From Liolophura sinensis (taxonomy: Eukaryota; Mollusca; Polyplacophora; Chitonida; Chitonidae), in NCBI RefSeq assembly GCF_032854445.1, contig NC_088305.1, positions 3,107,001 through 3,171,000 of the forward strand: 64,000 nucleotides of DNA, written 5' to 3'. The notes below the pieces were generated by a model. The model saw nothing but the letters and a program-made list of their open reading frames with translations, searched no databases and had not been told where the DNA came from. Positions 25,214 to 37,968 of the stretch are shown in pieces; position 1 is the stretch's first letter, and the number at the start of each line of letters is the position of its first letter. A program made the translations under genes and the position numbers.

Positions 25214-27113
25214 CCATCAGGCCTCAAGACTGACCCTCAGACTGTCAGGTTCAGAGGGATGGGAAGTTTGGTTTTTAGCTGACAGACCCCCCAGCAATTC
25301 CAGGCCTGTCGGTGTCAAATTTCTGCGTTAGAAGAACAATGTGGGGGGTAGGGCTCTAGTACATGTAGCTCTAACAAGAACATTACAGTAACAAGAACAA
25401 GTGTAACATGCATATTTTGGTGACTAGCATAGCACTTTTGTACAGCTCAACTGAATCGACAAAGCAAGTGTGAAATATAGATGGTTATTTGTAAAGGAGC
25501 ATACCTGTAGTGTATATGTACATTTATACATATACACTTTGCACAGACAATTAAAATTTCTTGGTATCCTTTTTTTTTTTTGTGCAAATTTTAAAATTAT
25601 TTGTTTAATGCAAAATGGGCATTGTTGTAAGAAGGTTTAGTTATCCTAAAAATATTTCAAAAGAGGAAGTTTGAAAAATAGGAAAGAATTTGAAGAGGGA
25701 GAGATGCGATTGTACTACAATGGGAACATTAACTTTGTCTAGGAATGTCAGCTGTCAGTCAATAAATAACATGGTTCTGTAAATACTGGATTTTTGCAAT
25801 GTCTTGAAGTGAAGACATCAAATGTTTAAAGGACCCCACAGAGCAAAACCTTCGTCTTTGTGATGATGCATCGCGGGGGATTGTGACATGCGACATCAGG
25901 ATTCAGGTTATTTTAGAATGGCACATCCAGTGGCCTCGAAAGGATTACACATTTAAATTACACAAAAATTGATTGATTGAGTAACCAATTACATCAGATT
26001 TGGTCTGTTTCCAAATAACTTAATAACTCAGGTTATATTTTTTGTTTTCTGTACTTGTAAGAAGGTGAATCAAGGACATCTGCCAGTGATAATCTCAGGT
26101 ATATTTTAGTGTATACTATACTATGAATTAAGTGATGTTGAATGGCCGTTGTGTGCCTCTCTGTTGGGGAATTGTAATGGTTATCTGGCTGGAGAAGTGA
26201 CAGTTGACCTCATATTAGACCAGTGCAGTAATTCTACACCCTCTGCAGATCAAGGCAGGAACAGAAGTGGAGTGCTAGTAGCCTGTTAAGAGTGTGCTAA
26301 CAGTGAGCTACTGGCATGCCATGGAAGCCATTTGTAGTGGTGGATACAGGACATTATGTATATATGTACATGTGTTACTAAGGCAGATATCGGTGCAGCA
26401 AGTATATTAATTATGTTTTTATCAATAACTCTTCGTGTATATGAGTAATGTCACTTCATGTACATGTATTGATACCTAGGTGTGTAATTTTATCAAATTA
26501 CAGATATATTATATTATGTAGCATCTGTCTGTGACATGGAGACGCCTATAGGGTATACATACCAGGAGCTAGACATAGTATGCTACCCTACATCTACAAT
26601 GTAATTTGACCCCATCCAGACACAACCTTATCACATTTGTCTACATCGCTGATTAAACATATTCAGGATTACCTGTCTGATTGACCGAGAGATTGCATGA
26701 TCACATATCCTGTTCACCTAACCCCTTGCCAGATTCTGTCCTCGTCTGCAAATCTATACTTCTCTAGTCCCTTCTCTGTCTCTCTCTCCATCCTCACCAT
26801 TATCCCTTTAGGCAGTCTGGCCCTTGTTAATACCCCTGGTTGTCCCTCACAGTGCCCATAACATTGGATTTCTGAAGAGCCAGGCTATTGTCTGAAGAAG
26901 CACATAGAGCCTTTATGTACCAGGGCACTTGTCCATGCCTGCTTATCTACAGTACACATACACTCTACATGCTGGTCATAGCACTTGGAATGGATTTTGT
27001 CCGAAATATATTGGAACAAAATATTTAATCCAGGCTCAATATTGTTACAGAGCTGAAGTAGTTTTGCACAACATCCTAGTTTTGTTTACTTAAATGTACA
27101 ACGTACATATGCA

Positions 27114-28464
27114 TTAAACTGAAATACATGAAAAACCCTCCAGGAAGGGAACAGAAAAAACACTAAACTGAAGTACATGAAAAACCCTCCAGGAAGGGAA
27201 CAGAAAAAACACTAAACTGAAGTACATGAAAAACCCTCCAGGAAGGGAACAGAAAAAACACTAAACTGAAGTACATGAAAAACCCTCCAGGAAGGGCACA
27301 GAAAAAACACTAAACTGAAGTACATGAAAAACCCTCCAGGAAGGGAACAGAAAAAACACTAAACTGAAGTACTTGAAAAACCCTCCAGGAAGGGAACAGA
27401 AAAAACACTAAACTGAAGTACATGAAAAACCCTCCAGGAAGGGAACAGAAAAAACACTAAACTGAAGTACATGAAAAACCCTCCAGGGAGGGAACAGAAA
27501 AAACACTAAACTGAAGTACATGAAAAACCCTCCAGGAAGGGAACAGAAAAAACACTAAACTGAAGTACATGAAAAACCCTCCAGGAAGGGAACAGAAAAA
27601 ACACTAAACTGAAGTACATGAAAAACCCTCCAGGAAGGGAACAGAAAAAACACTAAACTGAAGTACATGAAAAACCCTCCAGGGAGGGAACAGAAAAAAC
27701 ACTAAACTGAAGTACATGAAAACCCTCCAGGAAGGGCACAGAAAACACTAAACTGAAGTACATGAAAAACCTTCCAAGAAGGCACAGAAAAATCACTAAA
27801 CTGAAGTACATGACCACCCCCCCAGGAAGGGAACAGAAAAAAACACTAAACTGAAGTACTTGAAAAACCTTCCAGGAAGGGAACAGAAAAACGACTAAAC
27901 TGAAGTACATGAAAAACCTTCCAGGAAGGGAACAGAAAAATCACTAAACTGAAGTACATGACCACCCCCCCATCCCCACAGGAAGGGAACAGAAAAAACA
28001 CTAAACTGAAGTACATGAAAAACCCTCCAGGAAGGGAACAGAAAAAAAACACTAAACTGAAGTACATGAAAAACCTTCCAGGAAGGGCACAGGAAAAAAC
28101 ACTAAACTGAAGTACATGAAAAACCTTCCAGGAAGGGAACAGAAAAAACACTAAACTGAAGTACTTGAAAAACCCTCCAGGAAGGGAACAGGAAAAACAC
28201 TAAACTGAAGTACTTGAAAAACCCTCCAGGAAGGGAATAGAAAAAACACTAAACTGAAGTACATGAAAAACCCTCCAGGGAGGGAACAGAAAAAACACTA
28301 AACTGAAGTACATGAAAAACCCTCCAGGAAGGGAACAGAAAAAAACACTAAACCGAAGTACATGAAAAACCTTCCAGGAAGGCACAGAAAAAACACTAAA
28401 CTGAAGTACATGAAAAACCTTCCAGGAAGGGAACAGAAAAAACACTAAACTGAAGTACATGAAC
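27114..28464 (+). repeat. Minisatellite, 49-bp unit, about 27 copies
   Basis: The unit is 'cactaaactgaagtacatga' followed by 'aaaaccctccaggaaggg' and 'aacagaaaaaa'. Copies in the left half are nearly identical. The right half (27720-28460) has indels, cctt for ccct, and two copies with a C-run insertion (27812 and 27963). The polarity suggests newer copies on the left. Minus-strand frames (for example 27846-28151) are repeat peptides only. Confidence 0.94.
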
Positions 28465-30111
28465 ATGAAAGTTGAGAATTTTTCTAACCAAGTAAAATGT
28501 TTTTAAAACTATAATGGATACTATAATGGTCTGTATGGACCCAGACTGCATGCACCAGAGACACCGCTCCGTATTTAGCTTTAAATGGTTCTTTTCAGGG
28601 TCCATTTGGTGAAGACTTTCATAGCTTGCTCTGCATATAATTTCAGATGGACATCACTTTTTTTAATAGCAAGATCTCCCATTCACAGCATAAACTTATA
28701 GTAAGAACAGTGAAGAAATTAGAAATTGAAAATGTAATGTTGCTGTTTTATTAGCCGTGAAAAGCAGCTGCAGCCTCAAACTTCAAAGGCCACTGTCCGC
28801 CACAGGGTGCCAATATGACCACGGCTGATGTGTTGTGGCCAGTGTAGTGCCAGTGGCACACATCATGAAGTGCAAATGTCACTTATTTATTTGAGTGATG
28901 ATATCTAGCACCCTGGGTGTGAGGTAAGGGGCAAAAACCTGACCTTGCCCCAGTATGCTTAGGAAAGGTCATCGTAGAATCCAAAGATGCAAACACAATT
29001 TACCAGATTGAAGAGTATACTAAAAATAATTTGAACTGCAAGTACTTTCGTGGACAGTCTGTAGGGGTGTTTCACTTGACATATACTTGATGTCAGTGTA
29101 TTAGTGACATTTAAGCACATGGACATGGAGTGAATGCTTTCATGTGCTTATCTTCCATCTTTTTCATCAGGAAATTGTCAGACAATTCACAATAACATTG
29201 TCTATGAGAAATCCTGGTTGATGCTCTGCTGACGTTTTTGTTTTCTGCTAATGTGGAGAATACAGTATGTTTCTTTGTCAAGTATTCAATCCTATGTAGC
29301 GTAAATTATGCAAAAGCTGAAACGGCGTTGTTTGTGAGCCTTAATACACAAGGGTGAAGAGAAAAGAAAAAGAGGAGTGGAAAGCTGCAGATATGTAGAT
29401 TGTATTCCAAGGTAGGCATCCCAAGGAAGTCGGCTGTGATTAAAGCTTGGGAAATCCTTGGGAAAAGAAAAACGCAAACGTGTTCACATTGTGTTGCCTG
29501 TTGATCATGTACTTGATAAGACAGTATTGATTTTCTACACACATAAAAAAATATCACTGTATGATAAAAACATTTCTCATGTTTTTGATCTCGTGTTTTG
29601 GATAATGTAGACATCACGCCACTGTATGTACATACTGTTGCTATATTAATTCTTCTGCCTGGCTTGACATAAATTTGATGAAAAGATTATCAGTGCCATT
29701 AGTATACTCAGATCATTTAACTTCCACAATGACTTAATAATTGTATCTTTTGTTCTGTAATACATGTACACATTTATATGTCTGGAGAGTAGATCTGTTT
29801 GATCGAGGTACCGTGTTTCAACTAAAGTTTAACATTTTGAAGTGACACATTTTGCTTGATTCTGATTGGTTCATCTACCCTGTAGAAACAGATACTCGTT
29901 TACCAGCTCTCAACAACAGTTACCTGTTTGCACGACCATGTTTTTAAAAACAGTGTTCAAAACAAATGACAAAAAGAAGTAAAAAGTATATACAGGTACC
30001 TGGGGAAAAATTCAGGTGGGTTCATGCCAAGAGAAGCAGCCAAGTGTTAATGCAGTGATGACTGGAAAATGCTTACCCATATATAATATTGAGCCATTCA
30101 AAGTAGATGGC
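28465..30111. other. Non-coding stretch, no gene recognised
   Basis: Unique AT-rich sequence between the 49-bp array and the next SINE. No domain-bearing frame, RNA gene or array was seen. Confidence 0.5.
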
Positions 30112-30231
30112 AATATTTATTTATTTATTTGATTGGAGTTATTTCACTAATACAACGACAACCAGCATTATGGTAGGTGGAAATTGGGCAAAGCCGTCTG
30201 CTGGTTGCTGGCCGACCTTCCCATTTACAAG
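30112..30231 (-). mobile_element. 5'-truncated SINE with 9-bp target duplication
   Basis: The tail (left edge, TTTA repeats) and the 3' half are present: 'accagcattatggtaggtgg' and 'ttgctggccgaccttccc'. The tRNA-like head is missing. GTAGATGGC occurs at 30103-30111 and 30232-30240, so truncation happened at insertion. Confidence 0.85.
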
Positions 30232-33200
30232 GTAGATGGCTGTAAGGCTGGGGTTGGTTGCTCATCCGAGCATCAAGGCCACTGTCTGAGCAGGCTCACT
30301 CTTTCCAGCCAGACTAAAGCGTACCTGTTAGGCTCTGCTTCAGTTCTCAATTGGAATTCCACCCATAAACTGTCTGGCAGGGAATGTCTATTTAGACTGT
30401 GCGGCCCTCTGGTGGCACACTCCTGCGGGGGGAATTAAACGACCTCTTCAGATGGGACGCTGAGATTTGATCAAGGTGCCAAATGATATTCATTTCCGCT
30501 CCAAGGTGCAAGAAGGCCAAATACATAGGAGAGTTTCTGAGGATATTTCAAATTCTCAACATCCTTAGATTAACCTGACTAACTATAGGTCTCTTTGCAG
30601 GCCTGGGAGCTTGATTGCGGTGATGTGTCAAATGAACATTGGCATTCATTCACCAGCTTCTGTGAACATCAGAGGCCTGTACTGTTGGAACTTGCCAAAT
30701 GTGTCTGTACATATGCACACAGGATGTAAGCTAGGCAACAATGGCCTTGAGGATGCCTTGATGAGAGGTCATTATTAATAACTGTCTAGAAGCTGTGAAT
30801 AAACAAAGCAGCTTTGGTTATGTCTTATTTTCAGTTGGTAGAGATTTTTTTTTTTTTATGAAAAACACAAGTATGATTTTCATACACAGTTGTTTGCATG
30901 CGGATGTTTATTGTGCAATTAACTCTAAAGCCAATGCTCAGTTGGACTATTATATTATATTATATTATCTTATCTTATATTATATTATATTATATTATAT
31001 TCAATAGCCATATGAAACATATCCTTGCCGTGACATTAGGAAAGAGCCATGGTAAAATACAAGATGGAAATCTGTTTTATTTATTGTATGTCTTGTTTTT
31101 GTTAACATTTGATTGAACTATAGCTGCCAAGTACACCTTCATTTTTTTTTCTGTATTTTTTTGTTTTGGTTCTTTTTCTTTCTCTCTGATCTAAAGACCG
31201 TTTGTCCTCAAATAAAAGTAGTAGCATTCCCAGCTAAAATGCTTGTAAATGAGATAACAAAGATTTTTTTTTTTTTTGCCAAATATGTTGTATTGTTTGT
31301 CATTCAGTGAAAAATCTAATTTTATAATCAGAATCAGTCTTGCTTCAGCTTTGTCATGGTAGTGATAAAGGGTTCCTGAATGACCAGCCTGATCAAAGGG
31401 CCAGGAAAATTGCCAAATTTATTTTTTCTTTGGTGCAGACTAGAAATGCACAATTAACCAGATTGTGAGGTGGTTCAGTGATTGTTTTGTACATAGCAGG
31501 GTATAGTCCCCAGATCACTGAGTTTTAGCTGTCTTTGAGGAAAAGTGTTGTCCAGGAATTACAATCTGATGACCAGTGAAGGTTAAACATTGTCCGGTAT
31601 TGGTCAGTGCCTGCCTGCAGTGGTGGGGTAATTGGACAGCTGACATGTCCAGTGTCTCTCAGTGGACCGGTTTACTGTGTGATCATCATAGGCCTTCACA
31701 GATGTCTCCTGCCATGCTCATTGATGAGTACCTGACCAGCTGTCTGGCCAGAGCTGAGCTGTGAATGTCTGGTGTTTAGAGAGTAAACATTGGCAGCGTG
31801 CCAAGGTTTTTTCTCTCTCCAAAGCATAGAATTCCTCACTGTTACAGTCTGAAGGGGTGGAATGTGGTCTTCTCTCTATGATTTCATGGCCAATATACCC
31901 CACCCCCCCCCCACCCGATCTGTCCTTATCTCTCTGCACACTACCCCTCTGACTCTTCAGTTCATGAATCAATACATCCCTGATCTTTAGTGGATAAATG
32001 GTGGCATTGCATCAACATTTAAAACCTGCACTCTGGGATAATAGCACACAGGTACCATGCAGTACTGAGTTTATGGACATCTTCTAAATTGCTTTAATCC
32101 TAGTTCTGTGACGTGCACCAAAAATAAATCATGTTGTATAAAATGATCTCAAGTGACACCAGTTTTGTCTTCGGTTTGACCGGCGCGGTAAAAAATCAAC
32201 CTTTCTATTTTGTCTGATACCAATATTTTGATTTTCCTGTTTACTTAAGGTTTTCTGATCATGGAAATACATGTACATGTCTTCAAGTGGAAAAATTGCC
32301 AGGATTTCCCATAAAATAGAAGACTTTTTATTATTTATTTTTTTTAAGAGAAAGATTTGTTCTACCCATAAAACAACAACTAAAATTGGTGTGACCTACA
32401 TTGTAAACATTACAATTATAAAATACTTCACATTTAGACAGAATCCAATATTGACTTTTTCTTGCTGTGAAAGTTTTCATTTTTCGGTTGTTTTATCTGT
32501 TAATTTGTCTGTGTGAGATAGTACATGTATCTAATTAATACAAACCATTGCTGAGATTTGTGCCTTTTGTGTCAACTACACAAATAATTTGACATTAGAT
32601 AAACAAATAAAAGTCTGCCAGCGTGTGAATTAAGACAATAGTAGATTCACCTATTGATACAGGTAGATAAGACTCTGGCAAGTGCCTATATTTGTGTCAG
32701 ATTTTGTGTGTTTTTGGACGTTTATGTACACTTATGAAAGGACTCACATCTTTATCCACTTTTATGATATTGACTTCCTGTGTGAGTCCCACCCCCAGCC
32801 CCACCTGATGACCCCCCACTGTATAGTATTACTTCACACCTTATCTGTTTGTACCGTAAAATGTACCACTTATACTTGTACAAAGACTACTGACTCCCCC
32901 CTCCACCTTGAATACCACTGTTGTGTTCAGCTCTTGTCCCAGCGCTGTTACTGTGATCACCTTTCCGCCTGTAGCCCCACAGCTCTGTTATTTAATCCCC
33001 CTGTTAGATCAACACTGCAGGTTTTTTTCTGAGGTGATGGGAGATGTGTGCATGTCATGACATACAGCTGACACAGATCTCATGGGTAAACGTTTGCTCT
33101 GTTACGCAGACGGAATGTCCCCCAGGTGAATACTGTACGCGGGAGTGGTGTTTACAGAGAATTACCCCACAATACCTGGGTAGAATGGGACAGAATACAG

Positions 33201-33597
33201 CTGTATGACAGGGAATAAGTCACCTGTAATCAGTACACACCTGAATTACCTTGATCTCTATGGCTTGAGTAATACCTGTCATTATGGCATTTCCTCCATG
33301 AGATTCCATGAGTTCCATTAGGTGAAACACACTCACCATTTTCATGTTAATACCCAAATGTTTCCTGGCTGTACATTTACCTACAGCATATATCTACATG
33401 TTCTATATGCATACACAAGTACAGGTACAGTGTGGCACTGCTACCTGCAAGTGCACACGTAGCACGTAGCATGTCGGGGTGTCCCTTCTTGCCCAAGCTC
33501 ATTATAGTAATATACTCTCAGGAAACAGGTATTCATTTGGTTTGAAATTTCAATGCACAGATTTCGTTAAAAAGTTATGTACCTTTAGGATCGTGTT
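30232..33597. other. Non-coding stretch, no gene recognised
   Basis: It holds a (TATTA)n microsatellite at 30948-31002, T-runs near 30847 and 31263, and a C-rich tract at about 31900-31917. Open frames such as 31718-31972 (minus) match no family I know. Confidence 0.5.
30948..31002. repeat. (TATTA)n pentanucleotide repeat
   Basis: About eleven pentamers of tatta, interrupted by two tctta variants. Confidence 0.9.
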
Positions 33598-34266
33598 CAT
33601 TTGCTGGCAGCCCTTTACAGATATGTGTTCTTATACTGGGTAGGCTGTACAGATGTGTGATCGTTTGCTGATTAGGCTCTACAGATGTGTGTTCTTATAC
33701 TGTGTAGGCTGTACAAGTGTATGTTCTTTTGCTGGGTAGGCTGTACAGATGTGTGTTCTTATACTGGGTAGGTTGTACAGATTTGTGTTCCTATACTGGG
33801 CAGGCTGTACAGATGTGTGTTCTTATACAGGGTAGGCTGTACAGTTGAGTGTTCTTATACTGGGTAGGCTGTACAGTTGAGTGTTCTTATACTGGGTAGG
33901 CTGTACAGTTGTGTGTTCTTATACTGGGTAGGCTGTACAGTTGTGTGTTCTTATACTGGGTAGGCTGTACAGTTGTGTGTTCTTATACTGGGTAGGCTGT
34001 ACAGTTGTGTGTTCTTATACTGGGTAGGCTGTACAGATGTGCGTTCTTATACTGGGTAGGCTGTACAGATGTGTGGTCATTTGCTGATTAGGCTGTACAG
34101 ATGTGTGTTCTTATACTGGGTAGGCTGTACAGTTGTGTGTTCTTATACAGTTGTGTGTTCTTATACTGGGTAGGCTGTACAGTTGTGTGTTCTTATACTG
34201 GCTAGGCTGTACAGTTGTGTGTTCTTATACTGGCTAGGCTGTACAGATGTGTGGTCGTTTGCTGAT
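33598..34266 (+). repeat. Minisatellite, 32-bp unit, about 20 copies
   Basis: The main unit is 'actgggtaggctgtacag' plus 'ttgtgtgttcttat'. A second version, with 'tttgctgattaggctgtac' and 'gatgtgtggtcg', appears at both ends and at about 34070-34100. The centre is the most homogeneous part. Confidence 0.92.
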
Positions 34267-35220
34267 CAGATGATTGGTCATCGATGTTCATGATGGCCAT
34301 GTTCATTTGCTGATTATAGGTCATACAAGTATGTGATTTGTGATGGTATCGTGTATGCAGATATGTTTTCTTTCATCATGTTCATTTCTTGTTCGTATCA
34401 CGTCTTTGTTCCTCAAGTACAACACTTGTAGTGTCCATGAGAGCTAATTTATTACCTGCTGTACTGATGTACATGTACCTAAACTCGTTAGCTGCCTTTA
34501 TTTATGTGGTCAGTTGTTCATGGTCTACTGAGCAAGGGGAGACAGTGTCAGCCAGTGTCTGAATTAAGTCAGACAAGCACTGGAGTGTGGCAGCCAGCAT
34601 GATATTGACAAGGATGCTGATGACTACCTGGGGTATGATAATAGAGAGCACGTTGCCTGTCAGACTGGATGTAAGGTACTGCTGTCATTATCCAATTCCA
34701 TCTGCAGTATCTGTGACAGCCCACCTGCTCAGACTCTTGTCTTTTGATTGACTGGCACAGGTGTGCTAATTTCAGACCAGGTGGTGGTGTTTGTCAACAC
34801 ACACTGTTTTGATACCTTCAAGTTAATGGATACTTTGACGATGACTGTTATTGACACCTTTAATTGTCGAATTTACGTCAATCCAATTAGATTGAGAAAG
34901 GATGCTTTCTCCTGCAAACTCTGGCAGTAACGAAGGGATCGTGCCTTAATTAACCAGTAGTTCTGTGCCGCATCAGGAAGTTGTATAGCTTGAGAATGAA
35001 AACAAGGATTGAAGGAAAAGTATAATAATTGCAATAAAGTGTCATGTAAAATGTCACCTAGGACAGATCAGGCTTCTTTGATGGTTGATTTACCAGAGAT
35101 ATCAGATACGGGTATTCACATGCCCATCGGACTAATCATGTACCTAGACACTATATATTTTTATTGTACAGGAGTGCCCCAAAAGATCATTGATATTCTG
35201 ATATCTAAGTACATTGTTAG
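34267..35220. other. Non-coding stretch, no gene recognised
   Basis: Unique sequence between the 32-bp array and a SINE. No gene signal seen. Confidence 0.5.
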
Positions 35221-35221
35221 C

Positions 35222-35229
<8 letters not shown>

Positions 35230-35254
<25 letters not shown>

Positions 35255-35505
35255 GATTGGTGTTTTACGCGGTACTCAAGAATATTTCACTTATACGACG
35301 GCGGCCAGCATTATGGTGGGTGGAAACCGGGCACAGCCCGGTGGAAACCCACGACCATCCGCAGGTTGCTGCCAGACCTTCCCACTTACGGCCGGAGAGG
35401 AAGCCAGCATGAGCTGGACTTGAACTCACAGCGACTGCATTGGTGAGAGGCTCCTGGGTCATTACGCTGTGCTAGCGCGCTAACCGACTGAGCCACGGAG
35501 GCCCC
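35230..35505 (-). mobile_element. Full-length, young-looking SINE with target duplication
   Basis: Minus-strand copy with intact head (right edge, 'ggcctccgtggctcagtcgg'), B-box-like 'gagttcaagtccagctc' and conserved 3' end. The tail is a pure A-run on the minus strand (T-run 35230-35254) instead of AAATA repeats. CTGGTTTAG at 35221-35229 recurs at 35506-35514. Sequence is close to the copies at 39313 and 18855. Confidence 0.92.
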
Positions 35506-35685
35506 CTGGTTTAGTTAGATGTACATGTATGTGTAAGAGCGATGTTATTATTTGGAGAACCTTTCATTAATGATGACAAAATGACCCTTGCAATCACCTG
35601 CCTGTAGTTGCTCGGCTTGTACAGGCAAACCCCATTGACATCATTAATTAGTTATTATTAAGTATGTCCTCATATTTCCACCTAA

Positions 35686-35991
35686 AGTAATGACAGGTAG
35701 TTCGGTAATGACAGGTAGCTATAGTTAGGTAATGACATGTAGTTATAGTTAGTAATGACATGTAGTTAGGTAATGATAGGTAGCTATAGTTAGGTAATGA
35801 CATGTAGCTATAGTTAGGTAATGACAGGTAGTTAGGTAATGACAGGTAGTTAGGTAATGGCAGGTAACTGTAGTTAGGTAATGATAGGTAGCTATAGTTA
35901 GGTAATGACAGGTAGTTAGGTAATGACATGTAGCTATAGTTAGGTAATGACAGGTAGTTAGGTAATGGCAGGTAGCTATAGTTAGGTAATG
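35686..35991 (+). repeat. Compound minisatellite with 18- and 24-bp units
   Basis: The 18-bp unit is 'aggtaatgacaggtagtt'. The 24-bp unit adds ctatag inside it ('tgacaggtagctatagtt'). About 15 units in mixed order. Both lengths are divisible by three, hence the minus-strand frame at 35648-35929 rich in SLPNY, which I do not regard as a gene. Confidence 0.9.
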
Positions 35992-36022
35992 CAGCTTTAT
36001 TAATGACTTTGTCTCATGTCGA

Positions 36023-36042
36023 TCAGTCAGTCAGTCAGTCAG
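36023..36042. repeat. (TCAG)n microsatellite
   Basis: Five consecutive tetranucleotides. Confidence 0.85.
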
Positions 36043-36657
36043 CATGTCATGTTGACAAGAAGCCTGAGTACAATACATCAACATTTGTAGGATGTAGCAT
36101 CTATTGTGAATTGGAGAATTTCCATGGTGAAAAGTGAAAAATTCAGCAGTAAAATGCAATCAACTGAATCAATAATGCCTGCACATAAATTCAGTTTTAT
36201 GTTGAAAGGCCGGTTATGAATCAGAATGAAAACTTGAAATGATTTAAGAGTTTAAAAACCATTTTCTCTGAAATATTTTTTCTTCTGAAAATGATTGAAG
36301 ACAGTCATAAAGAGTTTGGGAAAGCTTTTTCTGGAAAAACCAAAAAAAGCAAAAAAAATTAGTTTCTTTTGACATGATTGAGTACCCACATGTAAAAGCT
36401 TTCTCTGGTGAACAGCTACATGTGCCTGTAATAGAGAGAGTAAGATGATTATATATGAAGTGCTGGTAAGAACAACAAGTCACATGCATCCTAGTGGCAC
36501 TTCAGCAGAGATCTGCGTATATATTATCTGAAAATGAGGATGTGAAGTTGCCCTGAAAATCCACAAAATGCTTTTTTGGCATGACAGTGCTTGATCTAGC
36601 TGAATAATTGAAGCACCCTTTTGATTTGCTGTGGTCTCAATTTTACGTTTTCTGCAT

Positions 36658-36698
36658 ATGCAAATAACATTGACGTCAACGGGATTGAAACCCCGTTG
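36658..36698 (+). promoter_or_regulatory. POU octamer, CRE and hairpin cluster
   Basis: ATGCAAAT (36658-36665, the POU/Oct octamer) is followed by the palindromic cAMP-response element TGACGTCA (36671-36678) and a perfect 7-bp stem CAACGGG/CCCGTTG with an 8-nt loop (36677-36698). Three exact motifs in about 40 bases, roughly 430 bp before the 65-bp array, suggest a regulatory element. Function is inferred from motifs alone. Confidence 0.3.
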
Positions 36699-37097
36699 CC
36701 GAAATGCCATGGATCAAGCCCTGCAGGAATGACTGATCATGGTTTAGACTGATCATGGCAATATTTGCAGCCATATCGTGACAAGAACATATATATACCA
36801 TAAGATATATACTTTTTTAGGGAAAAAATAGGGATCAGGAAATATTGCCTTTTTTCAGGTGCTTATAACCTTACAGGTATCCTAGAACAATGTAACGATG
36901 AAACATCTTTATAAGGTCAGAATAACTCTAAAAATCAGGCACGGGTGGCCTTAAGGTTGACATTTGAGATGAAATGTGGTATAACGTATCTTAAAGGGTG
37001 GCCGCTCTGGAATCAAAGCACCTACAGATGATGATGATGTATTCTTCTCACTTTCTTTGTACGTATTTTACACGAGTAAACAATTGTTGGTATGATT

Positions 37098-37968
37098 GAT
37101 GATTGATGGATTGTTGTGTTTTCAGGGTCTAGACTGAGGACTTGGTGTCATTGATAACTAATGGACTGATGGATTGTTGTATTTTCAGGGTCTAGACTCT
37201 GAGGACTTGGTGTCATTGATAATTAATGGACTGATGGATTGTTGTATTTTCAGGGTCTAGACTCTGAGGACTTGGTGTGATTGATAATTAATGGACTGAT
37301 GGATTGTTGTGTTTTCAGGGTCTAGACTCTGAGGACTTGGTGTCATTGATAATTAATGGACTGATGGATTGTTGTATTTTCAGGGTCTAGACTCTGAGGA
37401 CTTGGTGTCATTGATAATTAATGGACTGATGGATTGTTGTGTTTTCAGGGTCTAGACTCTGAGGACTTGGTGTCATTGATAATTAATGGACTGATGGATT
37501 GTTGTATTTTCAGGGTCTAGACTCTGAGGACTTGGTGTCATTGATAATTAATGGACTGATGGATTGTTGTGTTTTCAGGGTCTAGACTCTGAGGACTTGG
37601 TGTCATTGATAATTAATGGACTGATGGATTGTTGTATTTTCAGGGTCTAGACTCTGAGGACTTGGTGTGATTGATAATTAATGGACTGATGGATTGTTGT
37701 GTTTTCAGGGTCTAGACTCTGAGGACTTGGTGTCATTGATAATTAATGGACTGATGGATTGTTGTATTTTCAGGGTCTAGACTCTGAGGACTTGGTGTGA
37801 TTGATAATTAATGGACTGATGGATTGTTGTGTTTTCAGGGTCTAGACTCTGAGGACTTGGTGTGATTGATAATTAATGGACTGATGGATTGTTGTATTTT
37901 CAGGGTCTAGACTCTGAGGACTTGGTGTCATTGATAATTAATGGACTGATGGATTGTTGTATTTTCAG
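37098..37968 (+). repeat. 65-bp minisatellite duplicating an exon's splice acceptor
   Basis: The period is 65 bp. Each unit has 47 nt of intron-like sequence ending in 'tgttgtattttcag' and then GGTCTAGACTCTGAGGAC, the same 18 nt that open the real exon at 37969. Acceptor-like AG|GG junctions give exon-like starts at 37126, 37189, 37254 and then every 65 bp to 37904, thirteen in all, before the true one. The first unit has lost two bases inside the exon-like part. Units alternate between attttcag and gttttcag. Only the last copy continues into unique coding sequence. The array must have grown from a duplication that spanned the intron-exon border. Confidence 0.93.

Larger units (their letters stand above)
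19149..27111. other. Long non-coding stretch, no gene recognised
   Basis: About 8 kb without a recognisable gene. It holds a G-rich run at 20270-20287, a C-run at 22376-22391, (TA)n at 22764-22791, a C-rich tract at 23881-23903, a G-run at 24049-24067 and a strong G-run at 25188-25213. Frames at 23295-23486 and 23491-23868 look moderately protein-like but match no domain I know and lack convincing splice sites. If the first exon at 15824 is real, this is intron. Confidence 0.5.

Noticed and set aside
35265-35462. Frames inside SINE copies (reading MTQEPLTNAVAVSSSPAHAG and similar, also at 18899, 39356 and 48051)
   Set aside because: The same peptide recurs because the SINE is repeated; it is not a gene family.
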